Positions 1-8,045 of a DNA stretch of 11,953 nt are shown here, piece by piece. Source of the DNA: Sphingobacteriales bacterium (GTDB taxonomy: Bacteria > Bacteroidota > Bacteroidia > Chitinophagales > Chitinophagaceae); contig JAHEFC010000086.1 in NCBI GenBank assembly GCA_024640385.1, positions 1 to 11,953 of the forward strand. The letters are read 5' to 3'. Numbering within the stretch: position 1 is the first letter of the stretch; every line of letters starts with the position of its first letter. A program made the translations under genes and the position numbers. The notes under the pieces were generated by a model, which worked only from the letters and a program-made list of their open reading frames with translations, did not search any database and was not told where the DNA came from.

Positions 1-1
1 A

Positions 2-454
2 TGGAAGATCAATATCTGGGCGAGATTGTTTCAGCCTGATAAGGCCTACAATGAGATCAGAACATCACTCAGAGCTGCAAAACCCGGCGGCCAAAGCGAA
101 TCAGACGGAGGGATCAACAAGAACCTGTTCAGCTCATACCCGCCATTCCAGATAGATGCCAATTTCGGTTATACGTCTGGGATAGCAGAGCTGCTGCTGC
201 AGAGCCATACCGGTATCATCCATTTTTTACCAGCACTTCCTAAGAACTGGCCATCAGGAGAAGTCCGAGGATTAAAAGCACGGGGAGATCTGGAAATTGA
301 TATGGAATGGAAGGGAAATAAGCTGCAATCGGTGTCGGTGATCCCTGCCCTTTCTGGCACGTACAGGTTTCGTTATGCTGCGATCGAAAAGAGCATAGCG
401 CTAACTGGGGGAAAGAAATATCGTTTTGATGCTAAACTTGATCTCATAGAATAA
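2..454 (+). CDS. GH95 alpha-L-fucosidase, C-terminal part (5' end outside window)
   Basis: The reading frame is open from base 2 and encodes the last 150 residues of a glycoside hydrolase family 95 protein, which removes alpha-L-fucosyl (in some members alpha-L-galactosyl) residues from glycans. The fragment starts WKINIWARLF, matching the conserved Trp-Lys-x-Asn-x-Trp-Ala-Arg stretch of the (alpha/alpha)6 barrel. It continues with the family motif YPPFQIDANFG, in which the Asp codon is at 155-157; this segment lines the active site, and I believe it supplies the aspartate that helps activate the nucleophilic water. SGIAELLLQSH and LPALPKNWPSGEVRGLKARG are also typical, as is the beta-rich C-terminal domain that ends the protein. 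The catalytic acid lies upstream, outside the window. An internal ATG at 26 is not the true start because the homology continues upstream of it. A terminator follows the stop codon. Family assignment is firm; the exact substrate is not known. Confidence 0.93.
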   Translation, partial: WKINIWARLFQPDKAYNEIRTSLRAAKPGGQSESDGGINKNLFSSYPPFQIDANFGYTSGIAELLLQSHTGIIHFLPALPKNWPSGEVRGLKARGDLEIDMEWKGNKLQSVSVIPALSGTYRFRYAAIEKSIALTGGKKYRFDAKLDLIE

Positions 455-485
455 AAAAGGTAGACATACAGTTTCAGTTAGAGTC

Positions 486-519
486 ATGGGGCCGTTTACC
501 AGCGGTCCCATTTTATTTG
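486..519 (+). terminator. Rho-independent terminator after the GH95 gene
   Basis: A 9-bp stem with one G-T wobble is formed by ATGGGGCCG (486-494) and CGGTCCCAT (503-511) around an 8-nt loop. It is followed directly by TTTTATTTG. It lies 32 bp after the fucosidase stop codon and ahead of the esterase gene, so it probably ends the fucosidase transcript and leaves the esterase with its own promoter in 520-583. I could not identify a convincing promoter there. Confidence 0.75.
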
Positions 520-583
520 TAATAAGGCTATATTTATCTTAGGAACATATTCATTAGTTTATACCTCATTTAAAACAGCTGAC

Positions 584-1879
584 ATGATTTGCAGAAGATC
601 ATTCCTCACCCTCCTGTTATTCGTTTCTATCGGTATCAGTTTTGCCCAGCCAGTACACCAACAGGTGGAGATCGTGGTCACTCCGGATCATTTAAACTGG
701 GAGTACAAGATCGGCGAACCGGCAACTTTCACTATACAGGTATTCAATTTCAACGTACCGATGAAAGATGCCAAGATCGTTTACCAGATAGGCCCTGAAA
801 GAATGAAACCCATCAGATTGGACAGTGCAGTTCTCAAGGATGGCAAATTTGTTACGGGAGCAGTATCCCTGAAGGAACCTGGATTTCTGCGCTGTGTGGT
901 CACAACAAGTTTTGAAGGGAAACAATACCGAAACCTGGCTACTGCAGGCTATGAACCAGGCAGGATACAGCCAACGGTATCCATGCCTTCGGATTTTGAT
1001 GCATTCTGGAAAGGCGCAGCAGATGAGCTGGCCAAACTTCCCATTGATGCAAAAATGACCCTGATGCCCGAGCGGTCCTCCGCCATAACTGATGTTTACC
1101 ATGTCAATTTCCAGGGATATGCTGCGTCAAGAATTTATGGGATCCTATGTGTACCAAAAAAGCCCGGGAGATATCCGGCAGTGCTGCAGGTACCGGGTGC
1201 AGGCATACGTCCTTATGGTCCGGACCTGGAGATCGCCGACAAGGAGATCATTGTTCTTACCATCGGCATTCATGGCATACCCGTAAATCTTGATCCTGCA
1301 GTATACAACAATCTCTCTTCCGGCGCATTAGCCGGATATTTTTACTACAACATGAATGACCGCGACAGGTATTATTACAAACGGGTGTATACCAATTGCA
1401 TCAGGGCAGTTGACATGATATTCAGCCTGCCGGAATTTGACGGGCAAACTCTTGCAGTAATGGGTGGCAGCCAGGGAGGTGCGCTCAGTATCATAACTGC
1501 TTCACTCGATAAGAGAGTGAAATATATGGCGGCACAATATCCCGCTCTTTGCGACCTGACAGGATACACAAAAGGAAGAGCCGGTGGCTGGCCTCATATG
1601 TTGAGTGAAGCAAACAAACAATGGAATTCAGATGAAAAGATCATCAATACCCTTGCTTATTATGATGTGGTGAATTTTGCAAAAGGCGTCAAAGCAGAAT
1701 CTCATTTCAGTTGGGGGTTCAATGATGAAACCTGCCCGCCTACTTCATTTTATGCTGCCTACAATTCCATGACTGCGCCCAAAAAAGCAGATATATTTTT
1801 GGATACCGGACACTGGCTATATCCCGAACAAAGAGCAGCGATCAATAAATGGGTGATCACAAAACTGAAAAATTTGTAA
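584..1879 (+). CDS. Secreted acetyl xylan esterase / CE7-like alpha/beta hydrolase
   Basis: A 431-residue exported esterase of the acetyl xylan esterase/cephalosporin-C deacetylase type (carbohydrate esterase family 7, AXE1 fold), expected to remove acetyl groups from sugars or glycans. Residues 1-21 form a signal peptide: a basic MICRR start, a hydrophobic core and a likely cleavage site in SFAQP. Residues about 24-125 look like an Ig-like beta domain, which explains why the protein is about 100 residues longer than classic CE7 enzymes. The catalytic domain covers about 130-428. The nucleophile elbow is GGSQGG with Ser296; Asp381 in FNDETCPP and His410 in DTGHW complete the triad, all in the expected order and context. 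The upstream neighbour is a fucosidase, consistent with side-group removal from a plant or algal glycan. The start at 584 is preferred because it yields a complete signal peptide. The enzyme class is clear; the natural substrate is not. Confidence 0.9.
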   Translation: MICRRSFLTLLLFVSIGISFAQPVHQQVEIVVTPDHLNWEYKIGEPATFTIQVFNFNVPMKDAKIVYQIGPERMKPIRLDSAVLKDGKFVTGAVSLKEPGFLRCVVTTSFEGKQYRNLATAGYEPGRIQPTVSMPSDFDAFWKGAADELAKLPIDAKMTLMPERSSAITDVYHVNFQGYAASRIYGILCVPKKPGRYPAVLQVPGAGIRPYGPDLEIADKEIIVLTIGIHGIPVNLDPAVYNNLSSGALAGYFYYNMNDRDRYYYKRVYTNCIRAVDMIFSLPEFDGQTLAVMGGSQGGALSIITASLDKRVKYMAAQYPALCDLTGYTKGRAGGWPHMLSEANKQWNSDEKIINTLAYYDVVNFAKGVKAESHFSWGFNDETCPPTSFYAAYNSMTAPKKADIFLDTGHWLYPEQRAAINKWVITKLKNL

Positions 1880-1989
1880 ACAGGCAGGTAGATCGCACGG
1901 GCGTCTTTCAGTGCTGGTATTTGGCAAAGAGATCGGTAAGCACGTACGGGACCTGAAGTTGCAGCAATAATTCAGTTGTGATATCATGA

Positions 1990-2859
1990 TCAAATGCTCA
2001 TGAACTCTTTCTTATACTGCGTAGGTTTCTTCCGCATCAGTGCCAGGAACTGCCGGTTAAAATTAGAGACCGTATTGAAACCGCATTCATAACAGATCTG
2101 TTCCACGGATAGCTCAGTTTCCGTCAACAGTTTGCAGGCATGCCTTATCCTTAATTCGGAAACGAATTTGGAGAAAGGCATGTTGTTTTTCCTGGAGAAA
2201 TACCGGCTGAAAGACGTGGGAGTCATGTGCAGAAGTTTCGACAACTCTTCCAATTGTATCTTCTGCCGGAAATGCTTCATCACATATGCATAAACGATGT
2301 TCAGCCGGTCCGTCTCGCTCTGATTGAACTCGTTCTCGTATGCTTTGGACGAGAGGAAATGATAACTTTTCGAATGCGCCAGTAATTCCAGGATGTTCAA
2401 CAGCTGGATAACACTTTGTGTTCCGTGCATACCAGTCAGCTCTTTCATCATACTGATCAAATGTTGCTTCTCCTTCCCATAAAATTCAAGTCCCCGTGTA
2501 GATCTTGTAAATAATTTCCTGAGCAATACGGTTTCTTCTTTCTCTAAAAAATGTTCTCCAAGAAAATTCTCATTGAAGTAGATCACGACCCCTTCAGTGT
2601 TAAGCCTGCTACCCCTTTCAAAATAAACATCATCCGATCTCCAGAGATGAGGCAGATGCGGGCCGGTCATGATCAGTTCACCAGGGCCAAAAGCTTTGAT
2701 ACTGTCTCCGATGAATCTTGTGCCGGTCCCTTTCAATACAACAAACAACTGATACTCGGAATGGGCATGCCACTGCGGATCAAAGTATTTCTCCTCCAGG
2801 TGACGAACTACAAATATCCGGTCCTGAGGTATCTCAGATTTATGTATAGCCGCTTTCAA
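1990..2859 (-). CDS. AraC family transcriptional regulator with N-terminal cupin
   Basis: A 289-residue cytoplasmic regulator. Residues about 15-95 form a cupin-like sensor barrel, including PQWHAHSEYQLFVVLKG and a PHLPHLWRS segment typical of AraC-type sugar sensors. Residues about 196-287 form the AraC/XylS DNA-binding domain with two helix-turn-helix motifs: the first in LEELSKLLHMTPTSFSRYF, the second in VEQICYECGFNTVSNFNRQF, followed by KKPTQYKKEF, the usual family ending. It is transcribed away from the large dehydrogenase-fusion operon, sharing a 138-bp intergenic region with a pair of direct repeats. It is therefore the natural candidate for controlling that operon and perhaps itself. 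The ligand is unknown; a sugar or keto-sugar handled by the operon is a reasonable inference. Confidence 0.9.
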   Translation of the reverse strand: MKAAIHKSEIPQDRIFVVRHLEEKYFDPQWHAHSEYQLFVVLKGTGTRFIGDSIKAFGPGELIMTGPHLPHLWRSDDVYFERGSRLNTEGVVIYFNENFLGEHFLEKEETVLLRKLFTRSTRGLEFYGKEKQHLISMMKELTGMHGTQSVIQLLNILELLAHSKSYHFLSSKAYENEFNQSETDRLNIVYAYVMKHFRQKIQLEELSKLLHMTPTSFSRYFSRKNNMPFSKFVSELRIRHACKLLTETELSVEQICYECGFNTVSNFNRQFLALMRKKPTQYKKEFMSI

Positions 2860-2997
2860 GTATGATTAAATTATCCTTTGGATTAGCCTAAATACAGTCA
2901 GCAGGACAAAATACAGTAAGAATTGGATAAAATCCGCCAAGGGTTCTAAGATTATTTTCAGGAGATTTAGTGTGACCATAACCAACAACCGACTGCT
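2860..2997. promoter_or_regulatory. Divergent promoter region between regulator and operon
   Basis: This 138-bp AT-rich spacer separates the start of the minus-strand AraC-type gene from the start of the plus-strand operon, so both promoters should lie here. I could not assign convincing Bacteroidota promoter boxes (-7 TAnnTTTG with an upstream TTTG). The left half holds two near-identical direct repeats, listed separately. Confidence 0.55.
2890..2920. promoter_or_regulatory. Candidate AraC-type operator: two direct repeats, 19-bp period
   Basis: AAATACAGTCAG (2890-2901) and AAATACAGTAAG (2909-2920) agree at 11 of 12 bases and are spaced 19 bp start to start. AraC-family dimers typically bind two directly repeated half-sites on one face of the helix about two turns apart, so the spacing is close to expectation. 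The site sits about 30 bp from the regulator start and about 80 bp before the operon start. Function is inferred from position and architecture only. Confidence 0.45.
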
Positions 2998-5900
2998 ATG
3001 TACCAGAGATCCCTCATCCTGTTTTGCTTTTCGCTGTTCATATCCCTGTTCATGGGAGCTTCGGCCCGCAGGTATAAAGAAACTCCGCGCAGGCTGGAGA
3101 TCCTGTTCCTCGGCCATAATAGCAAGCATCATGATTCTGATAAACTCGCTTCCATTTTGGAAAAAGAGTATTTCAAGGCTGGAGTGAACATCTCTTACAG
3201 TACTGATCCCGGTATATTGAATGAAGAGCAGCTCAAGCAATACGACGGTCTTGTCCTGTATGCAAACTATGATTCCATCAGCGCCAGCCAGGAAAAAGCG
3301 TTGCTGGATTTTGTAAGAGGTGGTAAAGGATTCATTCCTCTTCACTGTGCGTCCTGGTGCTTTCGCAATTCTCCGGAAGTGGTGGAAATGATCGGGGGAC
3401 AATTTTCAACCCATCAATACGATTCTTTTAAAGCAGTGATCACAGAGCCCGGGCATCCGGTGATGCAGGGCATCCCTGCATTTACCACAAAAGATGAAAC
3501 CTATGTACATGATAAACTGAGTAAAGAGATCAAGGTACTTTCTGTGAGGATGGAAGGAGACCGGAAAGAACCCTATACCTGGGTGCGGGATTATGGCAAA
3601 GGGCGGGTATTTTACACGGCCTATGGGCACGATGAAAATACATTCTTGAATCAGGGCTTCCTGGACCTGGTGAAGAATGGAATACTCTGGGCAGTAGGTG
3701 ATGAGGCAAGGAACGCATTGGCCGCATATAAGATCGCTGAACCAAAATATTTTGATGGCCCGGTTCCCAACTATGAAAAAAGGGATCCTGCACCTAAGGT
3801 CCAGGAATCGCTTACACCAGAGCAATCTATGTCGCTTATGCAGGTACCGGTTGGTTTTGAATTGAAATTGTTTGCGGCAGAACCCGACGTAGTAAATCCG
3901 ATCTATATGAACTGGGATGAAAGGGGACGATTATGGGTAATTGAAACCGTGGACTATCCCAATGAACTGAAAGACGATGATATTGGCGACGACCGCATCA
4001 AGATCCTGGAAGATACCAATGGGGATGGCAAGGCTGATAAGTTCACCATATTTGCTGACAAGCTGAATATCCCCACCAGCTTTACATTCATTAATGGCGG
4101 CATCATGGTGAGTTGTGCGCCATCTTTCATCTTCCTGAAAGATACCAACGGAGATGACAAGGCGGATGTCAGGCAGGACCTTTTGAAAGGCTGGGGCAAA
4201 TGGGATACGCATGCACAGGCATCCAACCTCAGGTATGGTATTGATAATATGCTCTGGGGTGTAGTGGGTTATTCGGGATTCTATGGAAAAGTTGGCAACG
4301 ATTCCCTTAAGTTCTCACAGGGCGTATACCGGTTCACTGCCGATGGCAGCAAACTGGAATATCTTTCTACAACAAGCAATAACACCTGGGGGCTTGGATT
4401 TTCAGAAGAGTTTGATGTATTTATATCTACCGCAAATAATACACATACTGCCTTTTTCGGACTGCCGAAAAGATATTTCGATAAGGTTAAGCTCAATGAA
4501 ACCGGTGTAAAAAAGATCGACGCGCATTACTACATGCATGTGGCCACAAAAAATCTCCGCCAGGTGGATGTGTTTGGCGGATTCACTGCGGCAGCAGGCC
4601 ATAGCCTGTATACCGCAAGAAATTTTCCTAAAGAATACTGGAACCGCGTTGCCTTTGTTACTGAACCTACAGGGCGCCTGGTACATCGGGTTAATTTGAA
4701 ACAACAGGGTGCAGGCTTCGTAGAAGATGGTGATGGCTGGAATATGCTGGCTAGTGCCGATGAATGGGCCGGACCCATACAGGCAGAAGTAGGGCCTGAT
4801 GGTGCCTTATGGATCACGGACTGGTACGATTTCATTATCCAGCACAACCCTACTCCAAGTATTGCCAGCGCGGGTCTGCAGGCTGAAAACGGGAAAGGAA
4901 ATGCCTATATCAATCCATTAAGGGACCATGAACGGGGCAGGATCTATCGTATTACCTACAAGAACAATGATCAGAAAAACAGTCTGTCTTTAAGCAAAAA
5001 CGATACGGAGGGGCTGATCAGGGCGCTCTCTAATGAAAACTTGTTCTGGAGAACAACAGCACAGCGTTTATTGGTTGAAAATGATGACCGTTCTGTATTG
5101 CCGGCATTGTACAAGATCGTGCAGAACAGGTCTGTAGACCAAATAGGTATCAATGCGCCAGCTATTCATGCACTTTGGACCATGCATGGTTTGAAAGCTC
5201 TTGATGGAGCCAACAAGGAAGCCCTGGATGTTGCCACCATGGCCCTGGAGCATCCGGCGGCAGGTGTGAGAAAAGCGGCGATCGAAGTGCTTCCCCGGAA
5301 CAATGCAACATTCCAGGCCATGCAGAAAGCAAAAGTTTTTGAAGATAAGGACTTGAGGGTTCGTCTTGCTGCTGTACTTGCCACTACTGACATGAAGCCA
5401 TCTGATGAGATCGGAAACGTGTTATTGTCTATGGCAGAAAAACAGGAAAATGTAAATGATGAATGGCTGAAACATGCACTGACCATTGCAGGAAAATTGA
5501 ATGAAGAAACATTCAGGGCGGCATTCAGAAAAAAAGGCCTGAACGAAAATCCTGCGCTGGTTGAAGCGTCCATGGCGCAACGGCTTGCATTTGGTTCGAG
5601 GCTGAATACTATCAGTTTAAGAAGATCTTCAGGGCGGCCAGACGAAGAGCTCCTGTCTCCTGAACTGGCAAATAAAGAATTCTTGCTGTCTGGAGAAATA
5701 GACAGGCCTGCTACTGTAAGTTCCGGAATGATCGCAACACAGGGAAATGCCCGTGAGGGATATGCATTATACCTGTTGGACAACAAACTTCATTTCATCG
5801 TGAACCAGGGCGGGAAATCCGCGTCTACCACTTCACCCAAAGAATTACCTGCTAAATTCAGTTATAAGGCAGGCCTGATGAAAGATGGCACTGCCAAACT

Positions 5901-6498
5901 CTTTGTGGACAATAAGGAAGTTGCCAGTACAAGAACATCTGGCCTTTTCAAAAAAGAATTGGATCTGGGATTAAGAGTGGGTCTGGATAACCGAAAAGGT
6001 ACAGATAGACTTGGTAATTATCCCGATTCAGTATTTGTGCTGAGGACCGGCATAAACAATAACAAGCTCGAAACACTGGAAGCACAGAAATCAGCAACGC
6101 CTCCTCCAACCGGCAAGGTGGACAAGGTGATCGTACTTAAAGTGGTTAAAGATGTGATGAAATACGACAAGCAACTGATCACTGCAAAGGCGGGTACAAC
6201 CATCCAGATCCAGTTTGAGAACCCGGATCTCATGCAACACAATCTTTTGTTGGTCAAACCCGGCACGCTGGACAAAGTGGGCGCTGCAGCGGACAAACTC
6301 GCGCAGGATCCTAATGGAGTTAAAATGAACTATGTGCCCAAGATGCCTGAAATATTAAAAGCAACACCGTTACTCAATCCCGGAGGGAAATACACGCTTA
6401 CGATCAAACTTCCGGATGTTCCCGGTGACTATCCTTACCTGTGTACATTTCCCGGGCATTGGAGGATCATGAACGGAATCTTAAGGGTGACCAAATAA
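2998..6498 (+). CDS. Exported ThuA - membrane-bound-dehydrogenase - HEAT - LamG-like - cupredoxin fusion protein
   Basis: A 1166-residue protein with a signal peptide (residues 1-23, ending MGASA), so the rest acts in the periplasm or outside. Residues about 31-235 are a ThuA-like domain with the characteristic HCASWCF motif (His116-Phe122). Residues about 272-655 are the beta-propeller of PVC-type membrane-bound dehydrogenases, related to glucose/sorbosone dehydrogenases, with FELKLFAAEP near its start and two calcium-type loops, DTNGDGKAD (339-347) and DTNGDDKAD (382-390). Residues about 665-870 look like HEAT repeats, and about 885-1015 resemble a LamG/concanavalin-like domain. Residues about 1040-1166 are a cupredoxin with all type-1 copper ligands in azurin spacing: His1081 (QHN), Cys1149, His1154, Met1158. 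Relatives often carry a haem c domain, but no CxxCH occurs here. Likely role: oxidation of a sugar or glycoside with electrons passed to copper; substrate and cofactor are unproven. First gene of the operon, 17 bp before the transporter. Confidence 0.88.
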   Translation: MYQRSLILFCFSLFISLFMGASARRYKETPRRLEILFLGHNSKHHDSDKLASILEKEYFKAGVNISYSTDPGILNEEQLKQYDGLVLYANYDSISASQEKALLDFVRGGKGFIPLHCASWCFRNSPEVVEMIGGQFSTHQYDSFKAVITEPGHPVMQGIPAFTTKDETYVHDKLSKEIKVLSVRMEGDRKEPYTWVRDYGKGRVFYTAYGHDENTFLNQGFLDLVKNGILWAVGDEARNALAAYKIAEPKYFDGPVPNYEKRDPAPKVQESLTPEQSMSLMQVPVGFELKLFAAEPDVVNPIYMNWDERGRLWVIETVDYPNELKDDDIGDDRIKILEDTNGDGKADKFTIFADKLNIPTSFTFINGGIMVSCAPSFIFLKDTNGDDKADVRQDLLKGWGKWDTHAQASNLRYGIDNMLWGVVGYSGFYGKVGNDSLKFSQGVYRFTADGSKLEYLSTTSNNTWGLGFSEEFDVFISTANNTHTAFFGLPKRYFDKVKLNETGVKKIDAHYYMHVATKNLRQVDVFGGFTAAAGHSLYTARNFPKEYWNRVAFVTEPTGRLVHRVNLKQQGAGFVEDGDGWNMLASADEWAGPIQAEVGPDGALWITDWYDFIIQHNPTPSIASAGLQAENGKGNAYINPLRDHERGRIYRITYKNNDQKNSLSLSKNDTEGLIRALSNENLFWRTTAQRLLVENDDRSVLPALYKIVQNRSVDQIGINAPAIHALWTMHGLKALDGANKEALDVATMALEHPAAGVRKAAIEVLPRNNATFQAMQKAKVFEDKDLRVRLAAVLATTDMKPSDEIGNVLLSMAEKQENVNDEWLKHALTIAGKLNEETFRAAFRKKGLNENPALVEASMAQRLAFGSRLNTISLRRSSGRPDEELLSPELANKEFLLSGEIDRPATVSSGMIATQGNAREGYALYLLDNKLHFIVNQGGKSASTTSPKELPAKFSYKAGLMKDGTAKLFVDNKEVASTRTSGLFKKELDLGLRVGLDNRKGTDRLGNYPDSVFVLRTGINNNKLETLEAQKSATPPPTGKVDKVIVLKVVKDVMKYDKQLITAKAGTTIQIQFENPDLMQHNLLLVKPGTLDKVGAAADKLAQDPNGVKMNYVPKMPEILKATPLLNPGGKYTLTIKLPDVPGDYPYLCTFPGHWRIMNGILRVTK

Positions 6499-6515
6499 AC
6501 TGATAAACATATCGC

Positions 6516-8045
6516 ATGCCATATAACCAAACACAAGAACAAACTGACAAACCCGATATGAAGTTATTCTATGCCTGCTTTGTGGCATTGGTAACTACTT
6601 CGTTTGGTTTTATTTTAAGGGCCATCATACTTCCGCAATGGGGCCGGGAATTCAATCTTACCCAAACACAATTAGGTGAAATAGCTGGCGTTGGACTCTG
6701 GCCATTTGCGATCAGCATCGTATTGTTCAGCCTGGTGATTGATAAGATCGGCTATAAAACGGCGATGGTTTTTGCTTTTTTATGCCACATCACTTCCGCC
6801 GCCCTTACAATTTTCGCTACAGGATATTGGATGCTTTACCTGGGAACTTTTATTGTGGCATTAGGGAATGGTACCGTTGAAGCGGTAGTAAATCCCGTTG
6901 TAGCCACTATGTTCCCGAAGGAAAAAACAAAATGGCTGAACATCCTGCATGCAGGTTGGCCCGGAGGCCTGGTATTGGGCGGGATCATTGCCCTATTGAT
7001 GGGCGAAGAAACCAGCTGGAAGTTCAAGATCGCTCTGATCCTCCTGCCTACACTGGCTTATGGGATGATGATGTTCTTCCGGAAATTCCCGGTCAATGAA
7101 AGGGTCAAGGCAGGGGTTTCGTATAAAGAAATGTTGCAGGAAGTTGGGGCCATAGGAGCATTGATCATTGTTTCCCTGATCATCTTTCAGCTGGGGGCAG
7201 TATTCAGCTGGTCAACCAGTTTTAATGTTATTCTGATACTGGTGATCACGGCCTGGTTTGGATGGTACACCAAAAGCCTGGGGCAACCGCTCTTCATTAT
7301 TCTCTTACTCATCATGATACCGCTGGCTACCACAGAATTAGGAACAGACAGCAGGATCACAGACCTGATGACGCCTGCCATGAGCAAACTCGGCATGCAG
7401 GCGGGTTGGGTATTGGTGTATACTTCTGCCATCATGTTTGTGCTTCGGTTCTTTGCCGGCCCTATTATTCACAAAGTTTCTCCGCTGGGGCTACTGGCCA
7501 TCTGTTCATCCATTGCTGCTGCAGGGCTCTATATGTTGTCGATGTCCAATGGCACCATGATCCTGGTGGCAGCAACCGTGTATGGTCTTGGTAAAACCTT
7601 TTTCTGGCCCACCATGCTGGGTGTGGTGGCAGAGAGATTTCCCAGGGGTGGTGCACTTACTTTAAATATCACGGGCGGGCTTGGCATGATCGCAGCAGGT
7701 GTGATAGGTGCCGGGATATTGGGATTTATCCAGGATAAATCTGTGGATGCAAATATCCTCGCCTATGACCAGGCAAATAATACCAGCATACACAGTTCTT
7801 ATGTCACCATCAATAAAACCAGTGTATTCGGGGATTATAGTGCGCTTGACCAGGACAAACTTGCCTCTGCATCCGAAGCGGAAAAGTCCACTGTATCGGC
7901 TATTAGGGATGACGCTAAAAAAGATGCGCTTAGGGAGATCGTTATCTTTCCCGTCATCATGCTGGTCAGTTACCTGCTGTTGATATTCTATTTCAGAAGC
8001 AAGGGTGGATATAAAGCCGTGGAATTAAAAAATGATCTGCTATGA
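6516..8045 (+). CDS. MFS transporter, probable sugar or sugar-derivative permease
   Basis: A 509-residue inner-membrane protein of the major facilitator superfamily with about 12 hydrophobic segments. The first begins near KLFYACFVALVTTSFG (residues 15-30). The loop after the second segment carries DKIGYKTAM, a version of MFS motif A. Before the last membrane segment there is an unusually long polar stretch at about residues 405-474, from QDKSVDANIL to DAKKDALREI, with an acidic and basic, helix-prone second half. The gene starts 17 bp after the large exported protein and its stop overlaps the next start by 4 bp (ATGA), so translation is probably coupled to the epimerase gene. Context suggests it imports the product of the exported dehydrogenase or a related mono- or disaccharide. 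Membership of the superfamily is firm; the substrate is an inference. Confidence 0.88.
   Translation: MPYNQTQEQTDKPDMKLFYACFVALVTTSFGFILRAIILPQWGREFNLTQTQLGEIAGVGLWPFAISIVLFSLVIDKIGYKTAMVFAFLCHITSAALTIFATGYWMLYLGTFIVALGNGTVEAVVNPVVATMFPKEKTKWLNILHAGWPGGLVLGGIIALLMGEETSWKFKIALILLPTLAYGMMMFFRKFPVNERVKAGVSYKEMLQEVGAIGALIIVSLIIFQLGAVFSWSTSFNVILILVITAWFGWYTKSLGQPLFIILLLIMIPLATTELGTDSRITDLMTPAMSKLGMQAGWVLVYTSAIMFVLRFFAGPIIHKVSPLGLLAICSSIAAAGLYMLSMSNGTMILVAATVYGLGKTFFWPTMLGVVAERFPRGGALTLNITGGLGMIAAGVIGAGILGFIQDKSVDANILAYDQANNTSIHSSYVTINKTSVFGDYSALDQDKLASASEAEKSTVSAIRDDAKKDALREIVIFPVIMLVSYLLLIFYFRSKGGYKAVELKNDLL

Noticed and set aside
3340..3363. Two closely spaced cysteines (HCASWCF) that might suggest a haem-binding motif
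   Set aside because: The spacing is CxxxC followed by Phe, not CxxCH, and the motif is the usual ThuA-domain signature.
2866..3402. 178-codon minus-strand reading frame across the operon start
   Set aside because: It overlaps the signal peptide and ThuA domain of a clearly real gene, resembles no family I know and would cover the divergent promoter region.
5166..5786. 206-codon minus-strand reading frame within the large fusion gene
   Set aside because: It is low-complexity, Ser/Ala-rich translation opposite the HEAT and LamG coding region, typical of an antisense shadow.
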